Below the pieces are notes generated by a model, which ran no database searches, was not told the DNA's origin, and worked only from the letters and a program-made list of their open reading frames with translations. The translations under genes were made by a program, and so were the position numbers. A DNA stretch of 40,151 nucleotides from Halomonas sp. (GTDB taxonomy: Bacteria; Pseudomonadota; Gammaproteobacteria; Pseudomonadales; Halomonadaceae), in NCBI RefSeq assembly GCF_007692655.1, contig NZ_REBQ01000141.1:1-40151 (forward strand). The letters are read 5' to 3'. The number at the start of each line of letters is the position of its first letter. Position 1 is the stretch's first letter. Of the stretch, positions 15,242 through 24,232 are shown piece after piece.

Positions 15242-15738
15242 CACTTCGCCTCAATGCTGCGTATCATCCAGATCCAGTCGTTAAATTCACGCAGGTTTTC
15301 GACGTCGCGGTCACCATAGTCGCGCTCGACCAGCCGAACAGGACCACGTGAGCGGATGGTGAGTGGATCACCATCCTCTTTAGTAATCAAATACCAGTTA
15401 GGGTCGTCCCATCCGTCAAGGGTGACTTCGTAGTCATCCCAGGCGATAAAGTGAAGTGCTGGGGGCACCTCACCAAATTGTTCAATGAGAAAGGTTTGAA
15501 ATGCAACGCCCTGCATCTCAACCTCGCGTCCTTGATAGGGGTCATAAAGGGTAAAGGTTGTGTCGGATATCTCGCGCAAGTCACTTAACGCTATCTTTTG
15601 AGTAGTATCGCCGTTGATCACATTCAGCGCCTGAGCTGAAGCGACAACAGGTAGAGTTAGGCCCGCGACCATCAAAAGACTCGCCAACCGACCACGTGCA
15701 TGACCCCATGGGCTGCGGTATGAAGCAACTGCATTCAT
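15238..15738 (-). CDS. Exported molybdopterin-oxidoreductase-fold protein, probable sensor partner of the cyclase
   Basis: This 166-residue protein has a signal peptide (LASLLMVAGLTLPVVASAQA, cleavage near residue 37). The mature part resembles the sulfite-oxidase-type molybdopterin-binding fold in short form: VINGDTTQKIALSDLREI, QGVAFQTFL, AWDDYEVTL, RSRGPVRLV. No cysteine is present in the mature protein, so the molybdenum-ligating Cys of true enzymes is missing. It is more likely a binding protein than an enzyme. The ATG at 15738 has AGGAAG upstream. It overlaps the diguanylate cyclase start, and the pair probably forms one signalling unit. Confidence 0.78.
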   Translation of the reverse strand: MNAVASYRSPWGHARGRLASLLMVAGLTLPVVASAQALNVINGDTTQKIALSDLREISDTTFTLYDPYQGREVEMQGVAFQTFLIEQFGEVPPALHFIAWDDYEVTLDGWDDPNWYLITKEDGDPLTIRSRGPVRLVERDYGDRDVENLREFNDWIWMIRSIEAKW

Positions 15739-15891
15739 GGTAAAGCTTCCTGATGTGAGTTTTACTTCACTGAACTTTACCAGAGCACGCCTTGCATTGC
15801 TCTTAAACGTAAGCTAAGTACTTTTAATACTTTTTCACCCCCCGTCGCTTTTCTACCCTTGATACTTTATCTACCCTCTGACTGTTTCAAA

Positions 15892-15924
15892 CCCAAAAAA
15901 AAAGCCAGCCCAATATGGGCTGGC
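15892..15924 (-). terminator. Intrinsic terminator for leftward transcription
   Basis: GCCAGCCC-AATAT-GGGCTGGC (15904-15924) is preceded on the + strand by a run of A (15895-15903), which reads as a nine-base U-tract leftward. It ends the transcript of the 40-residue membrane protein gene and separates it from the cyclase operon. Confidence 0.88.
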
Positions 15925-15987
15925 AACAGGAGGCTCACTAAGATAGCAAACCCCCTCCCCTGACAACGTTTACATCAGCTGATTGGG

Positions 15988-16110
15988 CTATTTCTTGCGC
16001 TCATCCTTACGCAGGTGATCGCGAATCACAAAGCCCACCCAACCCACCATAAATGCAATCACTAACGCGACGGTGACTAGGCCAAAAATAACTGCGTCAT
16101 CCCAATACAT
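15988..16110 (-). CDS. 40-residue single-pass membrane protein, unrecognised
   Basis: This small gene was read directly from the sequence. ATG at 16110 is preceded by GGGAGGAATCACC, a near-ideal ribosome-binding site, and the frame runs 40 codons to TAG. The peptide has a short acidic N-terminus (MYWDDAV), one long hydrophobic helix (about residues 8-29) containing MVGWVGFVIR, and a strongly charged tail (DHLRKDERKK). It would sit in the inner membrane with the basic tail inside. Size and shape recall small subunits of respiratory complexes such as CcoQ, but I do not recognise a family. A perfect ANR/FNR box lies about 110 bases upstream and a strong terminator follows, so it looks like an independent, oxygen-regulated transcript. 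Confidence 0.72.
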   Translation of the reverse strand: MYWDDAVIFGLVTVALVIAFMVGWVGFVIRDHLRKDERKK

Positions 16111-16219
16111 GGTGATTCCTCCCGCCGTGATGTATGCATTCATACTAGCGACTCAACGGCGGAAGAAAGATGACCTGGATCAAGTTATGCAGGGCAGGCA
16201 AAACCGGTTAAAGGGAAAA

Positions 16220-16233
16220 TTGATAACGATCAA
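16220..16233. promoter_or_regulatory. Perfect ANR/FNR box
   Basis: TTGAT-AACG-ATCAA matches the FNR/ANR consensus (TTGAT-N4-ATCAA) at every defined base. It lies between the leftward PPIase gene and the leftward 40-residue membrane protein gene, so the latter is the likely target. No rightward gene starts within 600 bases. I could not place a -10 element at the ideal distance. Control from a more upstream position is possible. Confidence 0.7.
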
Positions 16234-16262
16234 TTTTTTGAGCTATCAGCGTTATCGTTAAG

Positions 16263-16781
16263 CTATAACACCTTGCGGTCTTCCACTTTGCTGTGCTCTG
16301 TGCCTGGAGGCAGTGGATGGCCTTTAGCCAATTCAGCGCGGGTGGCTTCACGCACATCCAGAATAGTGACCCGATAATGCAGCGTGCGCCCCGCCAAAGG
16401 GTGGTTGGTATCCACCGTCACGCTGTCTCCGTCAACCTCCAACACAGTAACAATCTGCGGACCTGCTTCACCCTCGGTTTGAAAGCTGCTGCCGGGGGTC
16501 AGCTCGGCACCTCCAAAAGAGCCGCGGCTAACCTCTTGAACCAGCGCTTCATTGCGCACACCGTAGGCATCAGCAGGCATCAGTTGAACGCTTAGCTCAG
16601 CGCCAGCGACTTGGCCCGCCAAGGCATGCTCGAGCCCTGGCACTATATTGTCGTGCCCATGCAAGTACTCCAGCGGTTTATCGCGTGCTTGAGAGTCATC
16701 CAATACTCGCTTGCTGCCATCACTGAGAACGTCACTAAGAACATAGTGCAAGGTAACTACCTGATGCGCGGTAATCGACAT
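16263..16781 (-). CDS. FKBP-type peptidyl-prolyl isomerase, SlyD-like
   Basis: In this 172-residue cytoplasmic protein the split FKBP domain surrounds an insert-in-flap chaperone domain. VVTLHYVLSD and GHDNIVPGLEHALAGQ form the N-terminal FKBP part, VQLMPADAYGVRNE the flap, and VDTNHPLAGRTLHYRVTILDV the return strand, all typical of SlyD. The histidine-rich nickel-binding tail of E. coli SlyD is missing. The short C-terminus is PPGTEHSKVEDRKVL. It should catalyse prolyl isomerisation and act as a folding chaperone. The ATG at 16781 has GGAGAGGAG upstream. The gene diverges from ampG. Confidence 0.9.
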   Translation of the reverse strand: MSITAHQVVTLHYVLSDVLSDGSKRVLDDSQARDKPLEYLHGHDNIVPGLEHALAGQVAGAELSVQLMPADAYGVRNEALVQEVSRGSFGGAELTPGSSFQTEGEAGPQIVTVLEVDGDSVTVDTNHPLAGRTLHYRVTILDVREATRAELAKGHPLPPGTEHSKVEDRKVL

Positions 16782-16880
16782 GGAAAACTCCTCTCCGGTA
16801 AGCTGTCGGCTTTGTGATAAAACACTCCACTAGTTTATCACTTGGTCATTGCTAGGGTCTTTCCCCAGGAGTAGCACTTT

Positions 16881-18251
16881 ATGCCCACCCTTACCCCCCA
16901 GCGTAGCTGGCTTGCAGCCCTGGCCATTTATTTTCGTGCGCCCGTCATCACCATGCTGTTTTTGGGGTTTTCTGCCGGTCTGCCGTTTCTGCTGGTGTTT
17001 TCAACGCTCTCCGCTTGGCTACGCAGCGATGGCGTTGAAGTCGCGGCGATTGGCTTTTTTGCCTGGATCGGCATGCTCTATTCGATCAAGTTTTTCTGGG
17101 CGCCGATAGTGGATCGACTGGCGCTACCGATACTGACGCGAGCCTTTGGCCAACGCCGTGGCTGGATGTTGCTGGCACAGGGGATGATTGCGGCTGGGCT
17201 GGTGGGACTAGCGGGATTAAGCCCGGTGGGCAATCTCGGCTGGGTGGCGATGTTTGCACTACTCGTCGCCTTTGGTTCGGCGACCCAAGATATTGCGATT
17301 GATGCTTACCGTATTGAGTCCGCCGATGATGATATGCAAGCCGCTATGGCTTCTACCTATATTATTGGCTATCGCGGGGGGCTATTGGCCGCTGGCGCTG
17401 GGGCACTTTATATAGCAGCGTCTGCTTCATGGGATGTCGCCTATATGAGCATGGCGGCATTAATGGGCGTTGGCGTACTCACCGTGCTGCTGCGCCCTGA
17501 ACCTAAGCGTGCCTCACTCTCAATTCAACTGATCCACGAACCCAAAGTGCGAGCATTTATTCGCGCCAGCCGCGGCAAACCCAAACTGCTACGCCGCCTG
17601 GGCGCCTGGAGCATTGGTGCGCTGGTATGTCCATTCACCGACTTCTTTAGCCGCTACGGCGTGAAGGCGCTGTGGATTTTAGTGTTTATTGCCGTGTTTA
17701 GAATCAGCGATTTAGCCATGGCCTCTATGGCTAACCCCCTCTATATCGACATGGGCTTCTCACTGGCCACCATTGCCAATGTCACTAACGTCTTCGGGAT
17801 TGCCATGAGTATTACGGGGGGCATACTTGGAGGACTGCTGGTGGCACGCTACGGCATTGGGCCACTGCTCATTATTGGTGCCGCTGCGGCAACGCTGACC
17901 AACCTTCTGTTCGCACTGCTTGCGCTAGCAGGCCAGCAACTACCGATGCTGGTGCTGGCGATTGTCGGCGATAACTTAGCCAATGGCCTTGCCAGCGCGG
18001 TATTTATCGCTTTTCTGTCTAGCCTTACCTCACGTGCTTATACGGCGACCCAGTACGCGCTATTCTCATCGCTCATGACGCTACCCGGCAAGTTTCTAAG
18101 CGGCTTCGGCGGTATTGTCGTGACTGCCCAGGGATACGCCACCTTCTTTGTGGTGGCCACCCTACTCGGCTTACCCGCCATTGCGCTTGCTGTCTGGATA
18201 AGCCGAGATAAACAGTTAGTGCCGATGCCCAACAGGCCACAGCCCGCCTAA
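16881..18251 (+). CDS. ampG: AmpG-family muropeptide permease (MFS)
   Basis: This 456-residue protein of about 12 membrane segments has the AmpG signature near the N-terminus (FSAGLPFLLVFSTLSAWLR, GFFAWIGMLYSIKFFWAPIVD) and the motif ATQDIAIDAYRIE. It imports anhydromuropeptides released during cell-wall turnover for recycling, using the proton gradient. In some bacteria it also controls beta-lactamase induction through AmpR; no ampC or ampR is in the window. AGGAG lies nine bases before the ATG. The stop codon lies inside a hairpin. Confidence 0.92.
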   Translation: MPTLTPQRSWLAALAIYFRAPVITMLFLGFSAGLPFLLVFSTLSAWLRSDGVEVAAIGFFAWIGMLYSIKFFWAPIVDRLALPILTRAFGQRRGWMLLAQGMIAAGLVGLAGLSPVGNLGWVAMFALLVAFGSATQDIAIDAYRIESADDDMQAAMASTYIIGYRGGLLAAGAGALYIAASASWDVAYMSMAALMGVGVLTVLLRPEPKRASLSIQLIHEPKVRAFIRASRGKPKLLRRLGAWSIGALVCPFTDFFSRYGVKALWILVFIAVFRISDLAMASMANPLYIDMGFSLATIANVTNVFGIAMSITGGILGGLLVARYGIGPLLIIGAAAATLTNLLFALLALAGQQLPMLVLAIVGDNLANGLASAVFIAFLSSLTSRAYTATQYALFSSLMTLPGKFLSGFGGIVVTAQGYATFFVVATLLGLPAIALAVWISRDKQLVPMPNRPQPA

Positions 18252-18258
18252 GCGGGCT
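18241..18258. terminator. 7-bp hairpin spanning the ampG stop codon
   Basis: AGCCCGC-CTAA-GCGGGCT places the TAA stop in the loop. GGCTTT follows shortly after, giving a weak T-tract. It is a compact terminator between two convergent genes. Confidence 0.5.
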
Positions 18259-18294
18259 CTAGCTGGCTTTAAAACGCATCCCACGGGACAGAGG

Positions 18295-20154
18295 TTAGCG
18301 ATGCGCCTCTAGCCAATCCAGCGCCCCGGGCGTCGTGCGCCACTGGTCGCGCATCAACGTGCGGTACTGCCACGCCTCCGCCCGGGAGCCAGGATCAACC
18401 TGGCCATCAGGGTGGGGCATTGAGGGGCGTGGGCTCTCGGCGCAAATAAGCTCTAACGCATAGCGATTATGGCTCAGCACCTCTCCCAGCGCCCGCTCTG
18501 CGGCTTCCCGCTGCTCAAGGCGATAAAGCGCTAAGGTCTTCCCCATTAACAGCCCCAGCACCAGCGACCCGTCGTCATCGTCGTTCTCTTCCGCTAACGC
18601 CAGCGCCTCTTCGTTACGATCATCACGCAGCAGCTGGTCCAGGACTAATTCGCGCAGGCCCAAGCTATCTTCCTGGTCAATGAGCAATAGCTCTTCCGCC
18701 AGCTCACGGGAGTGCTGACGGGCGCCCCGCTCCATCCCCACCACCAGCGCCAACCCGGTGCGCAGCAACATGGCATTGTTGGCATCGTCCCAGCACAGGT
18801 TGCCATCGCCTTCCGCGCGGGCCTGCTCCAGCCATCGGGATAAACGCAGCGCCAGTGGCTCCAATAGGCTGGGCGCCATCCACGGCAGGCTGCCAAAACG
18901 GCTGGTAAGCGCTAGCGTTAAATCTTGGACCACCTGCGGCGCGTCTAGCCATTCAGGATGCGAGCACAGCGCCGACATCCACTCAATGGCATTGCCCCAG
19001 GGGTCTGCTTGAAAGCCCAGCGCCACGTCTTCATCCACCAGCACTTGAAACTGCTCATGCCAAGCGGCAAACAGTGTCGCCTCGCGCGCACTGGTATGGT
19101 AAAGCAGCCGCCCGCTTTCCGGGTCAGCGGTAATGTCAATCTTTGGCGCGGTGGGCAGCGCAGCCAGCAGGGCTTGGAGCGCCACCAACGGGGTGGCCAA
19201 GTCCTCTTCAGCGCTCAGCAACTGATCGGCCAGGGTAGCACCAGGGTTTTCCGCTAGCGCGGCCAAAAACTCCAGCTGATCTTCATCCAGCTCGCCCTGG
19301 CGAACCAGGCGGCGGTACCAAAAATCAGCGCGCTCTTTGGCTTCCTGCTCGTGCCCCTCATGCAACAGCAGCATGGCTTCAATATAGGCCAAGGTAGGGG
19401 AATCCGGCAGCGCCTGCTGGGCTTTAACGAAAGCTCCCCGGGCGCTATCCAGGTCATCATTATCCAGGTGCATTAAGCACAGCCGCTCGAGGGCCACGCC
19501 GCGTAAGAATAGCGGCCCCCGCTCCATCACATCGTCAAGTAACTCAGCGCGCTTGCGGTTAAAGCCGCGCTCTTGGTAAATGTCCAAGAGGATTTCAAAG
19601 GCAGGTTCAGCCTGTTCCGGCAGCCGGGACCAGTCGCTGCCATCAAACAGCGATTCGAGAATTTGCATCGCGCGGCCGGTTTGACCACTTTCCGCGGCAA
19701 TCAGCCCCGCTTCTAACAGTGCTTGAGGCGGCGCCTGCTGGCTATCCAGCGCGGCTTTTAGGGTCGCGCCTTTCCATTCCCGCAGCGACAGCATCCACAT
19801 CATTTGATCGGGGATTTCGGTGGGGAACTCGACCTTGTAGCAGCACTGCTTATATTTTCGCCCAGAGTCACACCAGCACGGCTCATTACGACCAGGCGTG
19901 GCAAGCGATTCACAGGCAAAATCAAGCCGTTCAAGGGGCGTTTGTGACCACAGCACGGGGGCAAGCGCCTGGGCCATTGCCACATCGCCATCAAAAGCGT
20001 CCGCGCCTTTGGCGCGCACCCAGGTCATGAAGTCCGGATAGTGTTCCTGTTGCCTGATTGCCGAGAGTGCCCCGGAGGCAAATCCCAGCAGCTGATCGAC
20101 CCATACCGCCAGCATTGCCGTCTCCACTGTGTTTAAAGCCGCATAGTCTAGCAT
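18295..20154 (-). CDS. SEC-C zinc-motif protein with TPR-like helical repeats
   Basis: This protein is about 619 residues long. Near residue 90-106 it has a SEC-C motif (GRNEPCWCDSGRKYKQCC), a Cys-x-Cys-x8-Cys-Cys zinc site like that at the C-terminus of SecA. The rest is helical and acidic, with TPR-like pairs (ALLEAGLIAAESGQTGRAMQ, EEALALAEENDDD). No enzymatic motif is seen. SEC-C proteins often bind ribosomes or partner proteins, but the role here is unknown. An upstream ATG at 20193 would add 13 residues but lacks a ribosome-binding site. The ATG at 20154 has GGCGG and GAGGA upstream and is preferred. It diverges from the acetyltransferase gene. Confidence 0.78.
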   Translation of the reverse strand: MLDYAALNTVETAMLAVWVDQLLGFASGALSAIRQQEHYPDFMTWVRAKGADAFDGDVAMAQALAPVLWSQTPLERLDFACESLATPGRNEPCWCDSGRKYKQCCYKVEFPTEIPDQMMWMLSLREWKGATLKAALDSQQAPPQALLEAGLIAAESGQTGRAMQILESLFDGSDWSRLPEQAEPAFEILLDIYQERGFNRKRAELLDDVMERGPLFLRGVALERLCLMHLDNDDLDSARGAFVKAQQALPDSPTLAYIEAMLLLHEGHEQEAKERADFWYRRLVRQGELDEDQLEFLAALAENPGATLADQLLSAEEDLATPLVALQALLAALPTAPKIDITADPESGRLLYHTSAREATLFAAWHEQFQVLVDEDVALGFQADPWGNAIEWMSALCSHPEWLDAPQVVQDLTLALTSRFGSLPWMAPSLLEPLALRLSRWLEQARAEGDGNLCWDDANNAMLLRTGLALVVGMERGARQHSRELAEELLLIDQEDSLGLRELVLDQLLRDDRNEEALALAEENDDDDGSLVLGLLMGKTLALYRLEQREAAERALGEVLSHNRYALELICAESPRPSMPHPDGQVDPGSRAEAWQYRTLMRDQWRTTPGALDWLEAHR

Positions 20155-20258
20155 GACCGCCAGGATCCTCGCAGAGAGGATTGGCGAGGCCATTGAGGGC
20201 TGCTAGAGTGGAATTTTTACGCAAACTGTGCAGCATCTGAACTGCCGAGAACGATACA

Positions 20259-20852
20259 ATGCACCCACCGACCATTACCGTCTGCCAAGGCACCCAGATA
20301 ACGCCCTATTTGTCGGCGTTAGCCCGCCTTCGGATTGAGGTATTTCGTGATTATCCCTACCTATACGACGGCGAACTCAGCTACGAGGCGGACTACTTAG
20401 GCCGCTACGCAAAAAACCCCGCGAGTCTATTCGTGTTGGCGCTTGATGGTGATCAACTGGTAGGTGCTGCCACCGGGCAACCCCTGGCAGATGAGGTCGA
20501 CGAATTCCGCTTCCCGTTTGAGGCCAACAGCATCCCACCTGAGCGGGTGTTTTATTATGGTGAATCCCTACTGCTCCACGGCTACCGCGGCCACGGGATT
20601 GGCAAGCGCTTTATGGCCGAGCGCGAAGCCCATGCCAAGCAGCAGGGATTCGAGTTAGCAGCCTTCTGTGCTGTGGAGCGCCCCGATGGTCACCCTGCTG
20701 AGCCCACCAATTACCGCCCGCTCCATGGCTTTTGGAATGCACAGGGCTATCAGCGCCACGACAAGCTAGTCACCACCTTCGCCTGGAAAGATCTCGGCGA
20801 GCGCGAAGAGAGCCACAAAACCATGGTCTTTTGGCTCAAACCCCTCAGTTAG
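20259..20852 (+). CDS. GNAT-family N-acetyltransferase
   Basis: This 197-residue protein carries the acetyl-CoA-binding loop YRGHGIGKRFM in motif A and a preceding beta strand (FYYGESLLL). The N-terminal helices (LARLRIEVFRDYPYLYDG) and the C-terminal strand WNAQGYQRHD complete a GNAT fold. It transfers an acetyl group to an amine, but the substrate cannot be read from sequence. A GAGAA element precedes the ATG. Its 3' end overlaps the convergent ABC1-kinase gene by eight bases. Confidence 0.85.
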   Translation: MHPPTITVCQGTQITPYLSALARLRIEVFRDYPYLYDGELSYEADYLGRYAKNPASLFVLALDGDQLVGAATGQPLADEVDEFRFPFEANSIPPERVFYYGESLLLHGYRGHGIGKRFMAEREAHAKQQGFELAAFCAVERPDGHPAEPTNYRPLHGFWNAQGYQRHDKLVTTFAWKDLGEREESHKTMVFWLKPLS

Positions 20853-22095
20853 GGGTGGGTGTCCATTCAAGCAGTGGCTGTGTTCGCTTATGCATATCCA
20901 GTCGCGCACCTAAACGCACCAAGTTCCAGTAGTGGCCGTTTAACGCTCGGGATAGCAGCAGCGTATCCGCCGGTGGCTGAAGCCGATCCATGGCCGCCCA
21001 CACCTTAGGCGTTAGCTCTCGCAAACGGCGATGCACACGCACGTCGCTGAAATCCTGCTCGCCAGGTTCAAACAGCGGAGCAATACACTCCGCCGATTCG
21101 CGATAAAGCGCCAGTGGCGCACCCTGCCCCTGGCGCCCTCCCATCTGCATGAGAGCTTCGTCCATGCCCATGGCGTCATACTTGAGCGTTGCATTCAGCA
21201 GCTGCATCATCGCCGTCAGCCGCGCCTCAGGCACCGTTATCACCGCCCCTAAATCGTAAATGACCAGCCGGCCTTGATCATCCGCAGCGAAATTACCGGC
21301 GTGAGGGTCAGCGTGAAGCTCACCGTAGGTGAACAGCTCTTCGGTGATCCAGTCCGCCAACGCCTGGGCAATACTCTGGCGGGTTGCGTCGTCGGCAGTT
21401 GCCAGGTCACGCAGCGGCGTGCCACCTACAAAGCGCATGGCTAACACATGCTCACCCGATAGCTCGAACAGCGGCTCTGGAATCACTAACCGCGGATTAT
21501 CCTTGTAGCGCTCCCGGTAGCGGGCCAACGCCGCCGCTTCGGCTTTATAGTCCAACTCTTCCCGCAGCCCTGAGGCCAACTCTTCAAACAGCGCGTCCAA
21601 CCTGGCCTGAGGCACCTTAAACCAGCGACCCAGGCGCATAATGCGCCGTACTTGCACTAAATCACTCTCTAATACCTCAGCCAGACCAGGATACTGCACC
21701 TTGAGCACAATGGTTTCACCCGCGTGGGTGGTGGCCCGGTGCACTTGTCCCATGGAAGCGCTGGCAAAGGGTCGCTCCTCAATCTCACTGAAGTGGTGAT
21801 CGATATCCCCATACTGCAGCACCAATGCTTCACGAATTTTTGGCCAGGGCATAGGCTCGGCCTGACGCTGCAGGCGAGCGAGCTCCTCAGCGAGATCTGG
21901 CGGCAGCAAATCATCCCACTGGGACATCACCTGGGCCAGCTTCATGGCGGGGCCTTTTAGCTCTGAAAGGCCTTCAAACAGCGCTTCACCCAGTGCGCGC
22001 CAGTCCGCCTGGCCGCCAAGCCGTGTTTTCAACAGCGCGCCACCGGTGCGTGCGCCCAAGCCCATCAATCGTCGTGTTCTGCCTCGCTCACGCAT
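20845..22095 (-). CDS. ABC1/UbiB-family atypical kinase (COQ8/ADCK-like)
   Basis: This 416-residue protein is a member of the UbiB/COQ8 protein-kinase-like family. It has a KxGQ-type N-terminal helix (ELKGPAMKLAQVMS), an alanine-containing nucleotide loop (FASASMGQVHRA), the catalytic Lys in IVLKVQYPG, ELDYKAEA, the catalytic-loop equivalent HADPHAGNF and the metal-binding IYDLGAV. Family members act as ATPases supporting quinone lipid biosynthesis. This one is shorter than UbiB (about 545 residues) and lacks its C-terminal membrane helices, so it is closer to the COQ8-like group. Ubiquinone genes are not nearby. Its start at 22095 has AAGGGG upstream. It diverges from topB. Confidence 0.88.
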   Translation of the reverse strand: MRERGRTRRLMGLGARTGGALLKTRLGGQADWRALGEALFEGLSELKGPAMKLAQVMSQWDDLLPPDLAEELARLQRQAEPMPWPKIREALVLQYGDIDHHFSEIEERPFASASMGQVHRATTHAGETIVLKVQYPGLAEVLESDLVQVRRIMRLGRWFKVPQARLDALFEELASGLREELDYKAEAAALARYRERYKDNPRLVIPEPLFELSGEHVLAMRFVGGTPLRDLATADDATRQSIAQALADWITEELFTYGELHADPHAGNFAADDQGRLVIYDLGAVITVPEARLTAMMQLLNATLKYDAMGMDEALMQMGGRQGQGAPLALYRESAECIAPLFEPGEQDFSDVRVHRRLRELTPKVWAAMDRLQPPADTLLLSRALNGHYWNLVRLGARLDMHKRTQPLLEWTPTPN

Positions 22096-22261
22096 TGGCT
22101 ATACCCCTTAAATCTCGCCACACCAAATTATTTATACACAATTTGTACAACTTAACAGCATTGGCCACCAGCCGCATCACTATCCTGCGCCGTTCCACCT
22201 AATTTTTGGAGCGTCTGCTACCATAGCGGCTACCGATGGATACGATGAAGGCTTCGCTGCT

Positions 22262-24211
22262 ATGCGACTGATAATTGCCGAAAAACCCAGCCTCGCTCAA
22301 GCCATTGCCGAGGCGCTACCGGGAACTAGCAGACGCCAGGATGGCGCGATTAACTGCGGTGATACGACCGTCACCTGGTGCCTTGGGCACTTGCTGGAGC
22401 AGTCACCCCCAGAAGCCTACGACCCCGCCGATAAACAGTGGCGGCTGGACCGACTGCCCATTGTACCCGCCCAGTGGAAGCTAATGCCGCGCCCTAAAGC
22501 TCGCGGCCAATTAGCGGTGATTCGCAAGCTGATCAAACAAGCGACGGATGTGGTGCACGCGGGCGATCCCGATCGGGAAGGTCAGTTGCTGGTGCAGGAA
22601 GTCATAGAGCATATGAAGTATCGCGGCCCGGTGCAGCGGCTGCTGATTAGCGATCTGAACAAGCCCGCGGTCAGCCGAGCACTGGCCAGGCTGCGCCCTA
22701 ATACCGAGTTTCAGCCCCTGTTTGAGGCTGCCCAGGCTCGCTCCCGGGCCGACTGGCTGTATGGGATTAATCTTACCCGCGCCTGGACACTCACCGGCCG
22801 CCAGGCCGGGCACGATGGCGTGCTCTCTGTAGGCCGCGTACAAACCCCCGTGCTGGGCTTGATTGTGCGTCGGGATAACACCATCCGCGACTTCGTCCCC
22901 CACCCCTTTTACCCGCTGTGGGTGGATTTAAAGGTTGCCCAAGGCCAATTGCGCGCCTGGTGGGCGCCCAAAGAGCACGAACCGCTAGATGACCAAGGGC
23001 GCTTAATTGATCGCACGCCCGCCGACGCGTTAGCCGCTCAGTTGCCCGGTGCATCAGGCCAATTGACCAAACTCGATCAGCAGGAGAAACGCCAGGCACC
23101 ACCGCTACCCTATTCGCTTTCAGCCCTGCAGGTAGACGCCGCACGACGGTATGGGCTCTCCGCCCAGATGGTGTTGGATATTTGCCAACGCCTTTACGAG
23201 CGCCACAAGCTGATTACCTATCCGCGGTCAGACTGCCGCTACCTGCCTGAAGATCATCTTCAGCTTGCCCGTAAAAGCTTAACGGACGCCTGTCAAAACG
23301 ATCCGACTCTTCAACAGTGGCTTAATGGCGCGGATTTTACGCTGCGCTCCAAGGCTTGGAACGATAAGCAAGTCGGCGCCCACCACGCCATTGCCCCCAC
23401 CGGCAAACCGGCGGATTTCAGCCAGCTTTCCGACACCGAAGGCCATGTGTTTCGGCTGGTGGTGCGCAACGTCATGGCGCAGTTCTATCGCCCCCTGCGC
23501 ACCTTTGAGGTAAAGGCGGAATTCACCCTGCTTAACGAAGCCTTCCGCGCCCGTGGCCAGAGCATTCTTGACCCCGGTTGGAAGCCGCTTTTCACCACCC
23601 GCGATGAAACTCCGCCACTGCCGCCACTCACCCAGGGTGAGCCCTGCCAAGCGCTGGACGCAGGCGTAGAAGAGAAGGAAACTCGCCCCCCAGAGCCCTT
23701 CACCGATGCCAGCCTGATCAAGGCGATGATGAACATCGGCCGCTACGTGGATGACCCCGCCGTTCGCCGCACTCTACGAGACACCGATGGCCTGGGCACC
23801 GAAGCCACCCGCGCAGGCATTATCGAAACCCTGGTACAGCGCGGCTATTTAGTGCGCCAGCAAAAAGCCCTGCGCGCCACCAAGCTTGGCTGCGCCTTAA
23901 TCGCCGCCCTGCCCAGCGCTGTGAGCACGCCGGAGCGCACCGCCTTATGGGAGCAGCGCCTACGCGCCATTGCCGAACAGCAGGACGACCCAGGCGCCTT
24001 TCAACAGGCATTACTGGACGACTTACGTGGCCTGCTCACCCATAGCGATGCGGCCAAGTTAAGGCAGAGCCTGCAAACCGCCCAGGGGGAAGCTGGCGGC
24101 CCGGCAAAGCGCGCGGGTAAAACCAGGAAAAGCTATACAAGAAGGAAAAGTACCGGGACCCGCAAGGGTACGACAAGTAAGCGCAGTAAAGGGTATACGA
24201 GTGGCAATTAA
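22262..24211 (+). CDS. topB: DNA topoisomerase III
   Basis: This 649-residue type IA topoisomerase, close to E. coli TopB in length, decatenates DNA through a single-strand break. The Toprim domain has IIAEKPSLAQAI and HAGDPDREGQLL. The catalytic tyrosine is Tyr320 in ITYPRSDCRYLP. SVGRVQTPVLGL and the conserved DTDGLGTEATRAGIIE segment are present. The C-terminus lacks zinc-finger cysteines and ends in a lysine, arginine, serine and threonine-rich tail of about 40 residues, a likely DNA-binding extension. GAAGG precedes the ATG. Confidence 0.95.
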   Translation: MRLIIAEKPSLAQAIAEALPGTSRRQDGAINCGDTTVTWCLGHLLEQSPPEAYDPADKQWRLDRLPIVPAQWKLMPRPKARGQLAVIRKLIKQATDVVHAGDPDREGQLLVQEVIEHMKYRGPVQRLLISDLNKPAVSRALARLRPNTEFQPLFEAAQARSRADWLYGINLTRAWTLTGRQAGHDGVLSVGRVQTPVLGLIVRRDNTIRDFVPHPFYPLWVDLKVAQGQLRAWWAPKEHEPLDDQGRLIDRTPADALAAQLPGASGQLTKLDQQEKRQAPPLPYSLSALQVDAARRYGLSAQMVLDICQRLYERHKLITYPRSDCRYLPEDHLQLARKSLTDACQNDPTLQQWLNGADFTLRSKAWNDKQVGAHHAIAPTGKPADFSQLSDTEGHVFRLVVRNVMAQFYRPLRTFEVKAEFTLLNEAFRARGQSILDPGWKPLFTTRDETPPLPPLTQGEPCQALDAGVEEKETRPPEPFTDASLIKAMMNIGRYVDDPAVRRTLRDTDGLGTEATRAGIIETLVQRGYLVRQQKALRATKLGCALIAALPSAVSTPERTALWEQRLRAIAEQQDDPGAFQQALLDDLRGLLTHSDAAKLRQSLQTAQGEAGGPAKRAGKTRKSYTRRKSTGTRKGTTSKRSKGYTSGN

Positions 24212-24232
24212 GGGTTATTTTTAGACTCGATT

